A stretch of 64,000 nucleotides of DNA from Stomorhina lunata (taxonomy: Eukaryota; Arthropoda; Insecta; Diptera; Rhiniidae). The notes under the pieces are model-generated. The model saw only the letters and a list, made by a program, of their open reading frames with translations. It was not told the origin of the DNA and searched no databases. This document shows, in pieces, positions 1-10,946 of the stretch (the stretch's first letter is position 1; each line of letters opens with the position of its first letter). Both the position numbers and the translations under genes were made by a program. The stretch covers positions 109,611,468 to 109,675,467 of the forward strand of contig OW121743.1 in assembly GCA_933228675.1 (NCBI GenBank). Reading direction: 5' to 3'.

Positions 1-42
<42 letters not shown>

Positions 43-126
43 GGACACACAGACTTCCATCTAAGAATTTCATAAGGAGTCACAATCTCAATAAACCCCC
101 GATTCTTTTTTGATGTTGGGTACACA
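1..126 (-). repeat. DINE/Helentron-like dispersed repeat, family 2, terminal fragment cut by window start
   Basis: The window opens in an (ACAG)n microsatellite of about 40 bp, followed by a tail that ends in a GATGTTGGGTA motif near 111-122. The same order (ACAG/ACGG microsatellite, a cttagaattttataagga-like stretch, acaatctcaata, then GATGGTGGGTAT) closes the 1.8 kb element at 48,679-50,516, so this is the matching end of another copy. The rest lies outside the window. Strand follows the convention used here for these elements: the hairpin-bearing end is taken as the 3' end. Confidence 0.6.
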
Positions 127-189
127 AATGTATCAATACAAATTTTTGTATAAATAATTTATCTATAACATCAACAAATTTTAAATTTT

Positions 190-1270
190 GTTTATAAAAA
201 TTTAAATCTGCGCCATACATTTTTGTATAACATTTTTTTCGGTAGAAAATTTTATAGAAAGTTTTTCGATATTGTAAATTTTTAAACAGATAATTTTTTT
301 TAACAAATTGAAAACTCTTCGATATTGCAAATTTTTTTATTGAAAATTGTTCAACCTTGCAAAATTTTTTATAGAAATTTATTTAATATAGCAAATTTGT
401 ACATACAAATTTGTTTCTATAGAACATTTTTTGATATCGTAAATTTTTTTATAGCTTATTTTTAAATTTTGTAAATTTTATCGCATATTGAAATTTTTTT
501 GATATAGTAAATGTGACTCAATATATTTTCTAAGATATCGCAAATTTTACTAACAATATGTAGAACATTTTTCGATATCTCAAATTTTTCAATTCAAAAA
601 TTTTCAACATTACAAATTTTTCTATAAAATATTTTTTCATGTCGTAAATTTTTCTATAACAAAATATTTCATCTCTGAAATTTTTTTATACAAATTTTTT
701 AATATTTAAAATTTTTCTGTTGAATATTTTATGATATCGTAAATTATTTAATAGAAAATTTTTTGATATCTTAAATGTTTATATTATAAAGTTTTTCGAT
801 GCTGTTCACTTTCTACAGAAGAATATTCAATCTGCGTATATTTTTATATAAAATTATTCAATCCTGTAAATTTTGACATTCTAGCATTTTTAGATATAGT
901 AAATTTACAACAGAAATATTTTAGTATCGTAAATTTTACTATAGAAAACTTTTTTGATATCGTTAATTATATTAAAGGATTTTACTATATCTTATTTTTA
1001 GATATCGTAATTTTTATATTTAAATTTTTCCATATTGTAAATTTGTATGTGTATAATTAGTACATATCGTAAAAATTTCTACACAAATTTTTTAAAATTT
1101 GAAATTTTACTACAGAATATGATTCAATTTTTAGAATTATTAGTTTTTTTTTTCGATATTATAGATTCTACTATTTTTCTATGTATAAATTTTTCAATCA
1201 AAAATTGTGCGATATTATAAATTTTTCCCTTATTTTCTTTTCTGATATCGTAAATTGTAATCTGACAGCA
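190..1270. repeat. Old, strongly diverged AT satellite (gatatcgtaaattt motif)
   Basis: The motif GATATCGTAAATTT and variants recur dozens of times at irregular spacing of roughly 30-40 bp, mixed with tatagaaaattttt pieces. It looks like a decayed relative of the CTATAG satellites further right. Units are too diverged to set a fixed period or orientation by eye. A short open frame at 1,181-1,378 falls partly here and has no protein-like character. Confidence 0.5.
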
Positions 1271-2700
1271 TTTTTTATTATATATTTTTTTTTCCAAAAC
1301 CCCTTGCTAACAAAACCTCATAAAAAGTTATGTCAAAATTCTGTTAAAACTTTCTCATTTTCATTCCATTTATTGTGAAAACTAAATAATTTAATTTGCA
1401 GCTAAACCCAAAAATTAAACATTCAAAAACTATACAATGGAAATTATGAAAATGCAAAATTTTAGAAAATTTTCTTATTCATTAAACTTTAATTTGACAA
1501 AATGCTCGTCTACAGGTGTTGAGTTCATTTAACTTAACACCAACACTCTGATGTTGCTGCAAATAGCAATGGCAGCAACAACAACAGCAATAGCAGTAAT
1601 ATAAACAACAATTTCAACAAATACAAGTATAATAAGATGTAGCAGCAGCCATGATAAGTACAATAACAACTTCATACAAACGAGTCAAAATTATATAGAA
1701 AACATTTATAAAATTCATTAAACTTAAACGTTTTAATTTTATTGCTTAAACTATTGCACTTTCAGAGTAAATTATTATATTTCTATAAATAATCTGCAGT
1801 AATCAGTAGGGTAGTGCTAAATGAGTAAAATTATTTAATATTAAGTTAAGGCGTTTCTTAAAAAATGACACTTGTCGTATACTTAATATTGAATAAGATT
1901 TTTAATAATCATACGTACCCATGGTTATATTAGTGATTCTTGGGAATGTCATTCAATTGTGCATACTCAAAAAATACTTATTTTTAGTACTTTTAAGACT
2001 TTTTTATTGGTCTTTTTTAAAAAATAGTTAAATTTTAGCCCTTTTTTAGTATATTTGTTCCATACTAAGCTTTGGCTTCCGTCTAATGCCCTCACTTTCA
2101 TTTATAATATACAACTACATTTAACTTTTATCCAAGTGAGTTGTAATAATTCTAAAGAGTTTTTCATTATAAATCACAAAAACAACACAAGTACATTTAA
2201 TATAAATAGAAATAAAACGTTTATTTTAGTGAATTCGAAAAGTGTAAAAGTACATCAACTAGATTTTAAATGTATCTCTTATACTTACATATTTTTAAAA
2301 CTAAAGCAGAATTAATAATCTCTAAACTCTGCTTGTGAGTGAATAAATTTATATAAAAAGTAATATGTATATATTTGTACATTTTGAATTGCACTTAAAA
2401 AGTGAATTGCATATTTAATGTTATGAACTTATTTGAAATCCTTTTCATCTTAAATCATTAACATTATTTATCATTTATAATGGAAAAATCTTTATGTATT
2501 TAAAGAGTTTAAATATAGATATACATATAAACAAATTTAAACATTGTATACATTTATACACACACATAGGTGTAAATGGTATTATAAGTTTATGTTAATA
2601 GATGCAAAGCATATAGAATATCAAAAGTGTTTGTCTAATTTCCAAAAAAGAAAGTTTACTTCTCCATTTTTTGTAAATATTTTTACCAAAAGTTTTTTTA
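1271..2700. other. AT-rich spacer, no gene seen
   Basis: Low-complexity, non-repetitive AT-rich DNA. It holds a CAA/CAG-rich patch near 1,550-1,640 (gcaacaacaacagcaatagc), of the kind common in fly introns and intergenic DNA. Open frames at 2,055-2,315 and 2,544-2,744 are short, with compositions set by AT richness, and I see no domain in them. No tRNA or promoter signature was recognised. Confidence 0.5.
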
Positions 2701-3222
2701 TACAAAAATTATGGAAAAAATTTTTCGTAAAAAATTTTCTATAGAAAAATGTTTGATGAAAAATTTTCTATAAAAAATTTTTTTATCAAAAATTTTTCTA
2801 TAGAAAATTTGTTTATCAAACATTTTAATATAGAAAATTTTTTCCCCAACATTTTTATATAGAAAATTTTTTCCCTAACATTTTTCTATAGAAAATTTTT
2901 TCCCCAACATTTTTCTATAGAAAATTTTTTCCCCAAAATTTTTCTATAGAAAATTTTTTTATCAAAAATTTTTCTATCAAAAATTTTTTTTTATCAAAAA
3001 ATTTTCTATAGAAAATTTTTTATCACACATTATTCTATAGAAAATTTTTTTATCAAAAATTTTTCTATAGACAATATTTTATCAGACATTTTTGTATAGA
3101 ATTTTTTTTTTCAAAAATTTTTCTATAGAAAATTTTTTGATCAAAAATTTTTCTATAGAAAATTTTTTGATCAAAAATTTTTCTATAGAAAATTTTTTGA
3201 TCAAACATTTTTCTATAGAAGC
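2701..3222 (+). repeat. CTATAG satellite, TATCA variant, degenerate left part
   Basis: Units of about 28-30 bp: CTATAG, then A4, a T run, ATCA, then A/T runs. Copies here are uneven, with several private variants such as a block reading ttttccccaacattttt at 2,840-2,940. The array stops abruptly before gctgacggctgcagcaag at about 3,222. A non-satellite stretch of roughly 360 bp then separates it from the more regular part that starts near 3,585. Confidence 0.85.
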
Positions 3223-3422
3223 TGACGGCTGCAGCAAGAATGTGGGAAGTGAAAGAAGATGAAAACTGAAAATTGTTTGTGTTTTGTTCAGTCGATGATC
3301 TACGCTTTTACTTATGGTTTATGAACATAATTCTGAAAGGTTTTGTTTGTAAAATAAGTAATAATGCGAGGTTTTCGATCTGTCTAAATTGGGGGTAATC
3401 CTACTGAAGAGATGGTCTAACC

Positions 3423-3560
3423 AACCATCTAAACGCGTCGAGGAGTTTTGGTTTCTCCGCAAACAATTTTTGGCTTTTTATCAATAAATTGGTCTGTTAC
3501 ATTAATAAATAAATGTAACAGATTTGGGATCAAATACGAATAGTCATTCTTTTTGAATAA
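3423..3560 (+). repeat. Satellite-associated module M, copy 1
   Basis: Non-satellite stretch sitting between the two parts of the TATCA array. It contains cgaggagttttggtttctcc, gcaaacaatttttggctttt, a taacagatttgggatcaaat block and ends in attctttttgaa. The same string of blocks, in the same order and orientation, recurs at 23,446-23,586 and 47,846-47,968, each time within or at the edge of a satellite array. No coding capacity or RNA fold was recognised. Confidence 0.75.
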
Positions 3561-3584
3561 TATTTACATCCCGAAAATTTTGTT

Positions 3585-5395
3585 ATTTTTTCAGAAAATT
3601 TTTTTATAAAAAATTTTTTCTAGAGAAAATTTTTTTATCAAAAATTTTTCTAGAGAAAATTTTTTTATCAAAAATTTTTCTAGAGAAAATTTTTTTATCA
3701 AAAATTCTTTATAGAAAATTTTTTATCAAACATTTTTCTATAGAAAATTTTTTATCAAACATTTTTCTATAGAAAATTTTTGATCAAAAATTTTTTTATC
3801 AAAAATTTTTTGATCAAAAATTTTTTTATCAAAAATTTTTTGATCAGAATTTTTTTTATAGAAAATTTTGTTATCAAAAATTTTTTTTATAGAAAATTTT
3901 GTTATCAAAATTTTTTCTATAAAAAATGTTTTTATCAAAAATTTTTCTATAGAAAATTTTTTTATCAACAATTTATTATCAAAAATTTTTCTATAGAAAA
4001 TTTTTTTATCAAACATTATTCTATAGAAAATTTTTTATCAAAAATGTTTCTACAGAAAATATTTATATCAGAAGTTTTTTAACAAAAATTTTTCTATAGA
4101 AATTTTTTTTATCAAAAATTTTTCTATAGAAAATCTTTTCATCGATAATTTTTCTATAGAAAATTTTTTTATCAAAAATTTTTCTATAGAAAATTTTCTT
4201 ATCAAAAATTTTTCTATAGAAAATTTTTTTATCAAAAACTGATCTATAGAAAATTTTTTTATCAAAAATTTTTCTATAGAGAATTTTTTTATCAAAAATT
4301 TTTCTATAGAACTTTTTTTTATCAAAAATTTTTCTGTAGAAAATTTTTTATCAAAAATTTTTCTATAGAATTTCTTTTTATATATAGAAAATTTTTTTAT
4401 CAAAAATTTTTCTATACAAAATTTTTTTATCAAAAATTTTTCTATACAAAATTTTTTTATCAAAAATTTTTCTATAGAAAATTTTTTTGTCAAAAATTTT
4501 TCTATAGAAAATTTTTTATCAAACATTTTTCTAAAGAAAATTTTTTATCAAACATTTTTCTATAGAAAATTTTTTATGAAAAATTTTTCTATAGAAATTT
4601 TTTTTATCAAAAATTTTTTTATAGAAAATTTTTTTTATCAAAAATTTTTCTATAGAAAATTTTTTCATCAAAAATTTTTCTATAGAAAATTTTTTTATCA
4701 AAAATTTTTCTATAGAAAATTTTTTTATCAAAAATTTTTCTATAGAAAATTTTTTTATCAAAAATTTTTCTATAGAAAATTTTTTTATCAAAAATTTTTC
4801 TATAGAAAATTTTTTTATCAAAAATTTTTCTATAGAAAATTTTTTTATCAAAAATTTTTCTATAGAAAATTTTTTTATCCAAAATTTTTCTATAGAAAAT
4901 TTTTTTGTCAAAAATTTTTCTATAGAAAATTTTTTTATCAAAAATTTTTCTATAGAAAATTTTTTTATCCAAAATTTTTCTATAGAAAATTTTTTTGTCA
5001 AAAATTTTTCTATAGAAAATTTTTTATCAAACATTTTTCTAAAGAAAATTTTTTATCAAACATTTTTCTATATAAAATTTTTTTATGAAAAATTTTTCTA
5101 TAGAAATTTTTTTTATCAAAAATTTTTCTATAGAAAATTTTTTTATCAAAAATTGATCTATAAAAATTTTTTTTAACAAAAATTTTTCTATAGAAAATTT
5201 TTTTATCAAAAATTTTTCTACAAAAATTTTTCTACAAAAATTTTTTTTATCAAAAATTTTTTTATAGAAAATTTTTTATCAAAAATTTTTCTATAGAAAT
5301 TTTTTTTATCAAAAATTTTTTTATAAAAATTATTTTTTATCAAAATTATTATATTTTTCTGTAGAAAATCTTTTTATCAAAAATTTTTACATATT
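3585..5395 (+). repeat. CTATAG satellite array, TATCA variant, 30 bp period
   Basis: The period is exactly 30 bp across 4,621-5,020, built as CTATAG, A4, T7, ATCA, A4, T5. Variant units (ATCC, GTCA, aaag in place of atag) mark internal duplications: a 90 bp three-unit repeat at 4,870-5,000 and a 508 bp segmental duplication (g of GTCA at 4,489 and 4,997; ctaaag at 4,531 and 5,039). Because 30 is divisible by three, both strands carry long lysine/phenylalanine/isoleucine frames (for example 4,531-5,034 minus, 4,576-5,088 plus). These are translation artefacts of the repeat. Confidence 0.95.
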
Positions 5396-5433
5396 TTTTT
5401 TTATACAAAAATGTTTGGATCGACAATATCTAA

Positions 5434-6052
5434 AATAAGTAAGAAAGTGATTTAGTCGGTCAAGCCCGACTATACGATACCCTTCACAACTAAGTTCAAA
5501 TGTATTACTTTTCCTGTATAAAGACAAATATTTGCTTAATTTTGCCATCATGCAAACATTTTCTCAAAACTTATATATTTAAGCTATTTCAGTCATTTGG
5601 ACTAGGGTCAAATGTGAACCGATTATTGTATGGTAGCTATGGTCAAATATGGAGCGATTTCAAAATTTGGTACAAAATAAAATTTCATGAAAAATATTGA
5701 TATTTGTGGCCAAAATATTAATTCCGGGAAGTGTGAACTTTGGGAGATACAATAAATAATGGACCGATCTTAATAGCCATGTTCCCACTATCAAAAGAAG
5801 TTATCTGTGCCAAATTTCATGAAATTGTCTTCAGAAGTGCGACTTGGACTTTGATTGCATCACTTACATGGGGGTCCAGCCAGCGTTAGAGCCAGACGAA
5901 CGGACGGACTGACATCGATGAATCGACTCAGAAAGTGATTCTAAGTCTATTGGTATACTAGAAGGTGGGTCTAAGACAAATATTTTTATGCGTTACATAT
6001 ATCAGCACAAACTTATGATACCCTTTCCACCTATGAATGTGAAGGGTATAAT
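5434..6052 (-). repeat. DINE/Helentron-like dispersed repeat, family 1
   Basis: The left end reads aataagtaagaaagtg and then a hairpin at 5,453-5,472 (TAGTCGG, loop TCAAGC, CCGACTA). Subterminal inverted motifs GATACCCTTCAC (about 5,476) and GTGAAGGGTATAAT (about 6,040) face each other. A GACGGACGGACTGACATCG microsatellite core lies near 5,895-5,915. The inner tatggtcaaatatggagcga block is shared with the copies at 35.6 and 36.6 kb, which lie in the opposite orientation. Hairpin, subterminal inverted repeats and a GTCY-type microsatellite are the hallmarks of DINE-1-like non-autonomous Helentrons; that class assignment is inference. Confidence 0.7.
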
Positions 6053-6111
6053 GATATTACTTAGGCTAGAAACAATTCATACGGCAGCAGCTGAGTGCCG
6101 GGTTCGTGCGC

Positions 6112-6720
6112 TATATAGAAAATTTTTTGATATAAAAAAATGTTTGATAAAGAAATTTTTATAAGAAAATTTTCTATAGAAAAATTTTTGTAAGAAAAAT
6201 TTGTGTAGGAAAATTTTTGATAAAAAAATTTGTGTAGAAAAATTTTTGATAAAAAAATTTTCTATAGACAAATTTTTGATGAAATAATTTTCTATAGAAA
6301 AATTTTTGTAAGAAAAATTTCTATAGAAAAAATTTTGATGGATAGATTTTTGTTAAAAAAATTTTTAATAGAAACATTTTTGTAAGAGAGTTTTCTATAG
6401 AAAGATTTTTGAAAGAAAAATTTCTATAGAAAACTTTTTGATATAAAAATTTTCTATAGAATAATTTTTGATAAAAAAATTTCTGTAGAAAATTTTTTGA
6501 TAAAATTTTCTATAGAAAAATTTTTGATAAAAAAATTTTATGTAGAAAAATGTTTGTCAAATATATCAAATTTTTGATGAAAAAAAATTTTCTATAGAAA
6601 AAATTTTGAAAAAGAAAATTCTGTAGAAACATTTTTGTTTAACAAATTTTTTATAGAAAAATTTTTGGAAGAAAAATTTTTGATAAGAAAATTTTCAATA
6701 GAAAAATTTTTAATAAAAAT
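6112..6720 (-). repeat. CTATAG satellite array, TATCA variant in reverse orientation
   Basis: Units of about 30 bp read CTATAG, A5, T5, GATA, A6-7, T4, which is the reverse complement of the array at 2.7-5.4 kb. Copies are noisy, with frequent taag and tgta substitutions. The family 1 dispersed repeat lies between the two oppositely oriented arrays. A 64-codon frame at 6,077-6,271 is a repeat artefact. Confidence 0.85.
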
Positions 6721-8249
6721 AATATACAAACACTTGTTTTAAATTTTCATGTGCTAACTCATTGTTTTTGTAGTTTTTATTTTAGTTCTTTATAAAAAGT
6801 AAATGTAATAAATTTTGCTAAGTTTTTCTTTATTGTTTTTGTTAGCAACAATAAACTTAAGTAATAATGAAGAATTCTTGTAAACTAGAGACTATAAAAC
6901 ACAACAACAGCATTAGAAGGGAGATGTTTTGTAAAAGGCAACAGTGTAACGAAAATACAAAAAATAAATAAAAGTTTAGTAAGCAGCAGAGAATGGAGAA
7001 GTTAGAAAGCAAAAATGGATGCATCTTAATTAAATGCCGTATGTTGTAAAATCAAATAAACGTTTTTTCTAAAGTTTCCTGTTTCTTTTTTTATGGGAAA
7101 TAAAAATAATTTTAAATAGTTTTTTGTTTTTTTTTATATATTTTCTTTTTTTAACCAAATGGCTAAGCAAAAGGTTTCTGATGTTTTAACGATATTTTCC
7201 TCTTTAGTGTCAAAAATTATACAAAATAGCTAAATTTTGTAGCAAATTTTTTTTAAGGGAGATCTAAGTTTTATCTCTAGAGTTTAATTTTGTTGTTATT
7301 GTTACTTTAATTTTGTAAAAAGGGCATTAGTGCCCTATATAATAAATAAAAAGATTTCAATCGCTGATAAAAAGAATATATTTTTTAAACTTCCAAATTC
7401 CACCTAATCCTTATAAAAGTACCTATAATTTTTCCCTTGCATTTCGCCAAATATTTTCTTAACGGAAATTACGCGTTGTTCAATTAAATTTATGACCTTT
7501 TTCATTCTTTACGCCAACAAACCTTATAAAGTTTTCAATTATGTAACTGGAACAGTGGCATAAGAATAAATGAAAGTAGCAGCTTCCAGAAGAAGAATAA
7601 GGACTTGTAATACAAAAAGATTTATTTATTTTCATATGTGGGGTATTGGGGAAATAGCAACGTGTAATATGTCTTCATGAATTTTATTTTAACTTTAAAC
7701 AAACTATTTGCTAAAAAAAGACAAAAATATATATCTTCTTAAAAAAACAACTAAATTTTTATTAGAAATTCTTCTTGATTGTCTAGTTACTTGTACTAAA
7801 AGAACAATGTTCCAAAATATATAAAGATTTTTATTAAAGTGAAAGTACATTCCAAGAATGCATATGCACTTCTATTTTTAATACATCCCAGCAGTTCAAC
7901 ATTAGAGGATTCTTAGGAAATAAATAGTTATTTGAACAGGTGGTTGTCATTAAAGGAAGGTAATAGACAGTTCCTTTAAAACTAGGTTCTTACCCAAGAA
8001 ATGACCTATCCACAAAAACATCTTAGTGTGCAGAGATATATTAAAATCTTATTGCATATGTTCTGTACCATATTACAAACGATCATCATGGTATTGCAGG
8101 GACATTTTTGGAAAATTTTTACACACAATATATGTATGTGTGTAGTGGTGGTGATAAATCAGCAGTAAAAACATTTGTGTAGTAAAAACAAAACTGTAAA
8201 TTATGTTCTTTTCTTTTCATTACATTCATTTTAGTTTTACCCACTATTT

Positions 8250-8250
<1 letters not shown>
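6721..8250. other. AT-rich spacer, no gene seen
   Basis: Non-repetitive AT-rich DNA with several poly(T) runs (7,085-7,155). No frame of credible coding character, no RNA gene and no mobile-element end was recognised. It ends at the (TA)n tract. Confidence 0.5.

Positions 8251-8251
<1 letters not shown>

Positions 8252-8311
<60 letters not shown>
8252..8311. repeat. (TA)n microsatellite, about 30 repeats
   Basis: An uninterrupted TATATA run of about 60 bp. It causes the tyrosine/isoleucine run in an overlapping minus-strand frame (8,119-8,343), which is not a gene. It lies about 35 bp before the ATAATG satellite array. Confidence 0.97.
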
Positions 8312-8313
<2 letters not shown>

Positions 8314-8344
8314 AAATATATCAAAAGTATTAGACACACACAAA

Positions 8345-10946
8345 AACTTTTGTAGAGAAAAAAACTTTCACTGAAAATTTTGACATAGAAAAAAATTTTT
8401 AAGTAAAGTTTTTCTATAGAAAAATTTTATAATGAAAATTTTTTCTATAGAAAAAATTTTATAATGACAATTTTTTCTATAGAAAAAATTTTATAATGAA
8501 AATTTTTTCTATAGAAAAAATTTTATAATGAAAATTTTTTCTATAGAAAAAATTTTATAATGAAAATTTTTTCTATAGAAAAAATTTTATAATGAAAATT
8601 TTTTCTATAGAAAAAATTTTATAATGAAAATTTTTTCTATAGAAAAAATTTTATAATGAAAATTTTTTCTATAGAAAATTTTTATAATGAAAATTTTTTC
8701 TATAGAAAAAATTTTATAATGAAAATTTTTTCTATAGAAAATATTTTATAATGAAAATTTTTTCTATAGAAAAAATTTTATAATGAAAATTTTTTCTATA
8801 GAAAAAATTTTATAATGAAAATTTTTTCTATAGAAAAAATTTTATAATGAAAATTTTTTCTATAGAAAAAATTTTATAATGAAAATTTTTTCTATAGAAA
8901 AAATTTTATAATGAAAATTTTTTCTATAGAAAAAATTTTATAATGAAAATTTTTTCTATAGAAAAAATTTTATAATGAAAATTTTTTCTATAGAAAAAAT
9001 TTTATAATGAAAATTTTTTCTATAGAAAAAATTTTATAATGAAAATTTTTTCTATAGAAAAAATTTTATAATGAAAATTTTTTCTATAGAAAAAATTTTA
9101 TAATGAAAATTTTTTCTATAGAAAAAATTTTATAATGAAAATTTTTTCTATAGAAAAAATTTTATAATGAAAATTTTTTCTATAGAAAAAATATTATAAT
9201 GAAAATTTTTTCTATAGAAAAAACTTTATAATGAAAATTTTTTCTATAGAAAAAATTTTATAATGAAAATTTTTTCTATAGAAAAAATTTTATAATGAAA
9301 ATTTTTTCTATAGAAAAAATTTTATAATGAAAATTTTTTCTATAGAAAAAATTTTATAATGAAAATTTTTTCTATAGAAAGAATTTTATAATGAAAATTT
9401 TTTGTATAGAAAGAATTTTATAATGAAAATTTTTTCTATAGAAAAAATTTTATAATGAAAATTTTTTCTATAGAAAAAATTTTATAATGAAAATTTTTTC
9501 TATAGAAAAAATTTTATAATGAAAATTTTTTCTATAGAAAAAATTTTATAATGAAAATTTTTTCTATAGAAAAAATTTTATAATGAAAATTTTTTCTATA
9601 GAAAAAATTTTATAATGAAAATTTTTTCTATAGAAAAAATTTTATAATGAACATTTTTTCTATAGAAAAAATTTTATAATGAAAATTTTTTCTATAGAAA
9701 AAATTTTATAATAAAAATTTTTTCTATAGAAAAAATTTTATAATGAAAATTTTTTCTATAGAAAAAATTTTATAATGAAAATTTTTTCTATAGAAAAAAT
9801 TTTATAATGAAAATTTTTTCTATAGAAAAAATTTTATAATGAAAATTTTTTCTATAGAAAAAATATTATAATGAAAATTTTTTCTATAGAAAAAACTTTA
9901 TAATGAAAATTTTTTCTATAGAAAAAATTTTATAATGAAAATTTTTTCTATAGAAAGAATTTTATAATAAAAATTTTTTGTATAGAAAGAATTTTATAAT
10001 GAAAATTTTTTCTATAGAAAGAATTTTATAATGAAAATTTTTTCTATAGAAAAAATTTTATAATGAAAATTTTTTCTATAGAAAAAATTTTATAATGAAA
10101 ATTTTTTCTATAGAAAAAATTTTATAATGAAAATTTTTTCTATAGAAAGAATTTTATAATGTAAATTTTTTGTATAGAAAAAATTTTATAATGAAAATTG
10201 TATTTTTCTATAGAAAAAATTTTATAAAGAAAATTGTATTTTTTTATAGAAAAAATTTTATAATGAAAATTGTATTTTTCTATAGAAAAAATTTTATAAT
10301 GAAAATTGTATTTTTCTATAGAAAAAATTTTATAATGAAAATTGTATTTTTCTATAGAAAACATTTTATAATGAAAATTGTATTTTTCTATAGAAAAAAT
10401 TTTATAATGAAAATTGCATTTTTCTATAGAAAAAATTTTATAATGAAAATTGTATTTTTCTATAGAAAAAATTTTATAATGAACATTTTTTCTATAGAAA
10501 AAATTTTATAATGAAAATTGTATTTTTCTATAGAAAAAAAATTATAATGAAAATTGTATTTTTCTATAGAAAAAATTTTATAATGAAAATTTTTTCTATA
10601 AAAAAAATTTATAATGAAAATTTTTTCTATAGAAAAAATTTTATAATGAAAATTTTTTCTATAGAAAAAATTTTATAATGAAAATTTTTTCTATAGAAAA
10701 AATTTTATAATGAAAATTTTTTCTATAGAAAAAATTTTATAATGAAAATTTTTTCTATAGAAAAAATTTTATAATGAAAATTTTTTCTATAGAAAAAATT
10801 TTATAATGAAAATTTTTTCTATAGAAAAAATTTTATAATGAAAATTTTTTCTATAGAAAAAATTTTATAATGAAAATTTTTTCTATAGAAAAAATTTTAT
10901 AATGAAAATTTTTTCTATAGAAAAAATTTTATAATTAAAATTTTTG
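8345..10946 (+). repeat. CTATAG satellite array, ATAATG variant, 32 bp period
   Basis: Around eighty tandem units of CTATAG, A6, T4, ATAATG, A4, T6, most of them identical to the consensus. Marker variants show a segmental duplication: a unit with aatattataatg followed by one with aactttataatg occurs at 9,191 and again at 9,863, an offset of 672 bp or exactly 21 units. The unit with TTTGTATAG occurs at 9,404, 9,980 and 10,172, offsets of 18 and 6 units. Orientation is assigned by likeness of ATAATG to ATATCG and is less certain than for other arrays. Confidence 0.97.
10190..10570 (+). repeat. 36 bp variant block inside the ATAATG array
   Basis: In this block most units gain four bases: the T6 run before CTATAG is replaced by TTGTATTTTT, giving a 36 bp period. 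The block is interrupted by one normal 32 bp unit near 10,480-10,510 and reverts to the 32 bp form after about 10,570. The multiple-of-three period opens a 113-codon frame (10,170-10,511 plus) and a 74-codon frame on the other strand; both are artefacts. Confidence 0.9.

Noticed and set aside
4531..5088. Long overlapping frames on both strands (up to 170 codons)
   Set aside because: They are the 30 bp satellite read in three phases. The Lys/Phe/Ile strings come from the repeat and occur in both strands at once.
8345..10946. CRISPR array
   Set aside because: Units are contiguous 32 bp repeats without unique spacers, in a eukaryotic AT-rich context. It is a satellite.
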